A stretch of 64,000 bases of DNA, taken from NCBI RefSeq assembly GCF_029911635.1, contig NZ_JARYTI010000007.1, positions 62,001 through 126,000 on the forward strand, written 5' to 3'. The DNA is from Sphingomonas sp. AR_OL41. GTDB lineage: Bacteria > Pseudomonadota > Alphaproteobacteria > Sphingomonadales > Sphingomonadaceae. Below the pieces are notes generated by a model. That model was given only the letters and a program-made list of their open reading frames with translations. It was not told where the DNA came from and did not search any database. This document shows positions 63,202-64,000 of this stretch, one piece after another. The position numbers and the translations under genes were made by a program. Position 1 is the stretch's first letter; every line of letters starts with the position of its first letter.

Positions 63202-63453
63202 ATGGCATCCCTTTTCATCAAGGATAGCGAGACGGCGGCGCTCGCGACCGAACTGGCGGCGAAGCTCGGCAAGACCAAGACCGAGGTGGTCCGCGACCTG
63301 TTGCGCGAGCGCAAGGCTGAACTCGCCAAGCTGGAGCCGCAGGACGACATCATCGCGAAGCTGAATGCCTGGCGCGCTGCCAATCCCTTGCCGCCGCCGA
63401 CGGGTCTGAAAGCCGACAAGGCATTTTTCGACGAGTTGTGGGGCGAAGTGTGA
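63202..63453 (+). CDS. vapB: VapB-type antitoxin
   Basis: An 83-residue protein with a ribbon-helix-helix-like start (ASLFIKDSETAALATELAAKLGKTKTEVVRDLLRE in part LAAKLGKTKTEVVRDLL) as in PSK/Rv0623-type antitoxins, then a flexible Pro-rich linker (ANPLPPPTG) and the C-terminal FFDELWGE that would block the toxin. The end overlaps the toxin gene by 4 bp. It should repress its own operon through the GGATATCC sites just upstream. Confidence 0.9.
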   Translation: MASLFIKDSETAALATELAAKLGKTKTEVVRDLLRERKAELAKLEPQDDIIAKLNAWRAANPLPPPTGLKADKAFFDELWGEV

Positions 63454-63845
63454 CGCTCCTTCTCGACGCTTCGGCGCTGGTCGCGATCATCGCCAGGGAA
63501 GCGGAGCGCGAGGATTTCGTCCAAGCAGTACGGAGTGCCGGCGACCGCCTGTGGTCGCCCATGTCGTGCTGGGAGACGGTATCGAGCCTCCGTCGCTCCT
63601 ATGACATGACCATCGAAGCGGCGCGCCGGGAGGTTGATATGCTCGCCGAGACGCTGGCATTGCGCCTGGTGCCGGTCGGCGAACGCGAACTGACCCTCGC
63701 GCTCGATGCTTACCAGACCTATGGCAAAGGCCGGCACCCGGCAAAGCTCAACATGGGCGACTGTTTCGCCTATGCCTGCGCCAAGACCAATGATGCGCGC
63801 CTGCTCTACAAGGGCGATGACTTCGCCAGGACGGACCTTGCCTGA
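63450..63845 (+). CDS. vapC: VapC-type PIN-domain toxin
   Basis: A 131-residue PIN ribonuclease. The acidic metal-binding residues are D6 (LLLDASALV), E42 (SCWETVSSL), D104 (NMGDCFAYA) and D123 (LLYKGDDF). All four are intact, so the toxin is probably active unless held by VapB. The GTG at 63450 overlaps the antitoxin stop. The toxin stop overlaps the ybeY start, so both are translated on one message. The pair is inserted between phoH and ybeY. Confidence 0.92.
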   Translation: MTLLLDASALVAIIAREAEREDFVQAVRSAGDRLWSPMSCWETVSSLRRSYDMTIEAARREVDMLAETLALRLVPVGERELTLALDAYQTYGKGRHPAKLNMGDCFAYACAKTNDARLLYKGDDFARTDLA

Positions 63846-64000
63846 TGCTTGAAATTGCCCTCTCCTATGTCGAACCCTGGCCCGAACAGGACTGGGAGGC
63901 GCTCGCCAAGCGCGCGTCGCACGCCGCGCTCGCGCTCAGCGCGCAGGGCGAGATGCTGACCAGCGCGGCGACGATCGAGATCTCGATCCGGCTGACCGAT
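63845..64000 (+). CDS. ybeY: endoribonuclease YbeY, N-terminal fragment cut by the window edge
   Basis: The frame reads LEIALSYVEPWPEQDWEALAKRASHAALALSAQGEML, in part LEIALSYVEPW, as is usual at the start of YbeY, and is open to the window end after about 52 codons. The catalytic HGxLHLxGxDH zinc motif lies beyond the edge. YbeY matures 16S rRNA and normally sits directly after phoH; here VapBC lies between and the start ATG overlaps the vapC stop. Confidence 0.8.
   Translation, partial: MLEIALSYVEPWPEQDWEALAKRASHAALALSAQGEMLTSAATIEISIRLTD

Overview
The window is GC-rich, tightly packed chromosomal DNA from an alphaproteobacterium, most likely a Sphingomonadales member such as Sphingomonas. 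The support is indirect: a Ros/MucR regulator, a TonB-dependent receptor next to a TPR-sulfotransferase gene, an Rrf2-controlled suf operon, and the housekeeping run nfu, rutE-like, tsaB, rimI, mucR, fur, plsC, miaB, phoH, ybeY. No rRNA, tRNA, CRISPR array or transposase gene was found.

Layout. 0-2.9 kb: the first codons of a leftward gene, a two-gene ABC transporter and two small DUF proteins. 2.9-16.0 kb: a catabolic island made of a LysR regulator, Rieske oxygenase, Cys/Met-type PLP enzyme, two-protein flavin dehydrogenase, heterotetrameric sarcosine-oxidase set (B, D, A, G), MFS carrier and PurU. Stop and start codons overlap through most of it. The logic is oxidative N-demethylation of a betaine-like compound: formaldehyde enters the folate pool and PurU frees the folate as formate leaves. 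The PLP enzyme suggests a substrate that also carries a leaving group on its side chain. 16-18.4 kb: a DUF3089 hydrolase, then gene-poor DNA with an AT-rich two-frame island. 18.4-30.6 kb: TonB receptor, TPR-sulfotransferase, CocE-type hydrolase, CysN/C and CysD (which make PAPS, the sulfotransferase donor) and an M13 peptidase. 30.8-38.5 kb: a leucine-catabolism operon (ivd, mccB, mccA) with a divergent LysR gene, interrupted between mccB and mccA by a DUF559 nuclease gene lying inside a 56-bp inverted repeat. 38.5-44.8 kb: a leftward suf operon (rrf2, sufB, unknown gene, sufC, sufD, sufS, DUF59, sufA) carrying four repeat elements. 44.9-56 kb: AraC regulator, pyrD, ggt, acyl-CoA synthetase, M16 protease, Asp/Asn beta-hydroxylase and a membrane diguanylate cyclase. 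56-64 kb: the housekeeping run, with a VapBC toxin-antitoxin pair between phoH and ybeY.

The most unusual signal is a family of GC-rich paired-hairpin repeats (16.0, 34.6-35.0, 38.4, 38.9 and 40.7 kb). One pair encloses the DUF559 nuclease gene, and its two arms differ only by compensatory changes that keep an internal hairpin paired. Other pairs have been absorbed into coding sequence, forming the SufS N-terminus and the tail of an acetyltransferase. A second repeat family (27.4 and 41.6-41.8 kb) consists of palindromic arrays of 8-mers between genes of the cys and suf operons. Identifications rest on motifs and context read by eye; no database search was possible.
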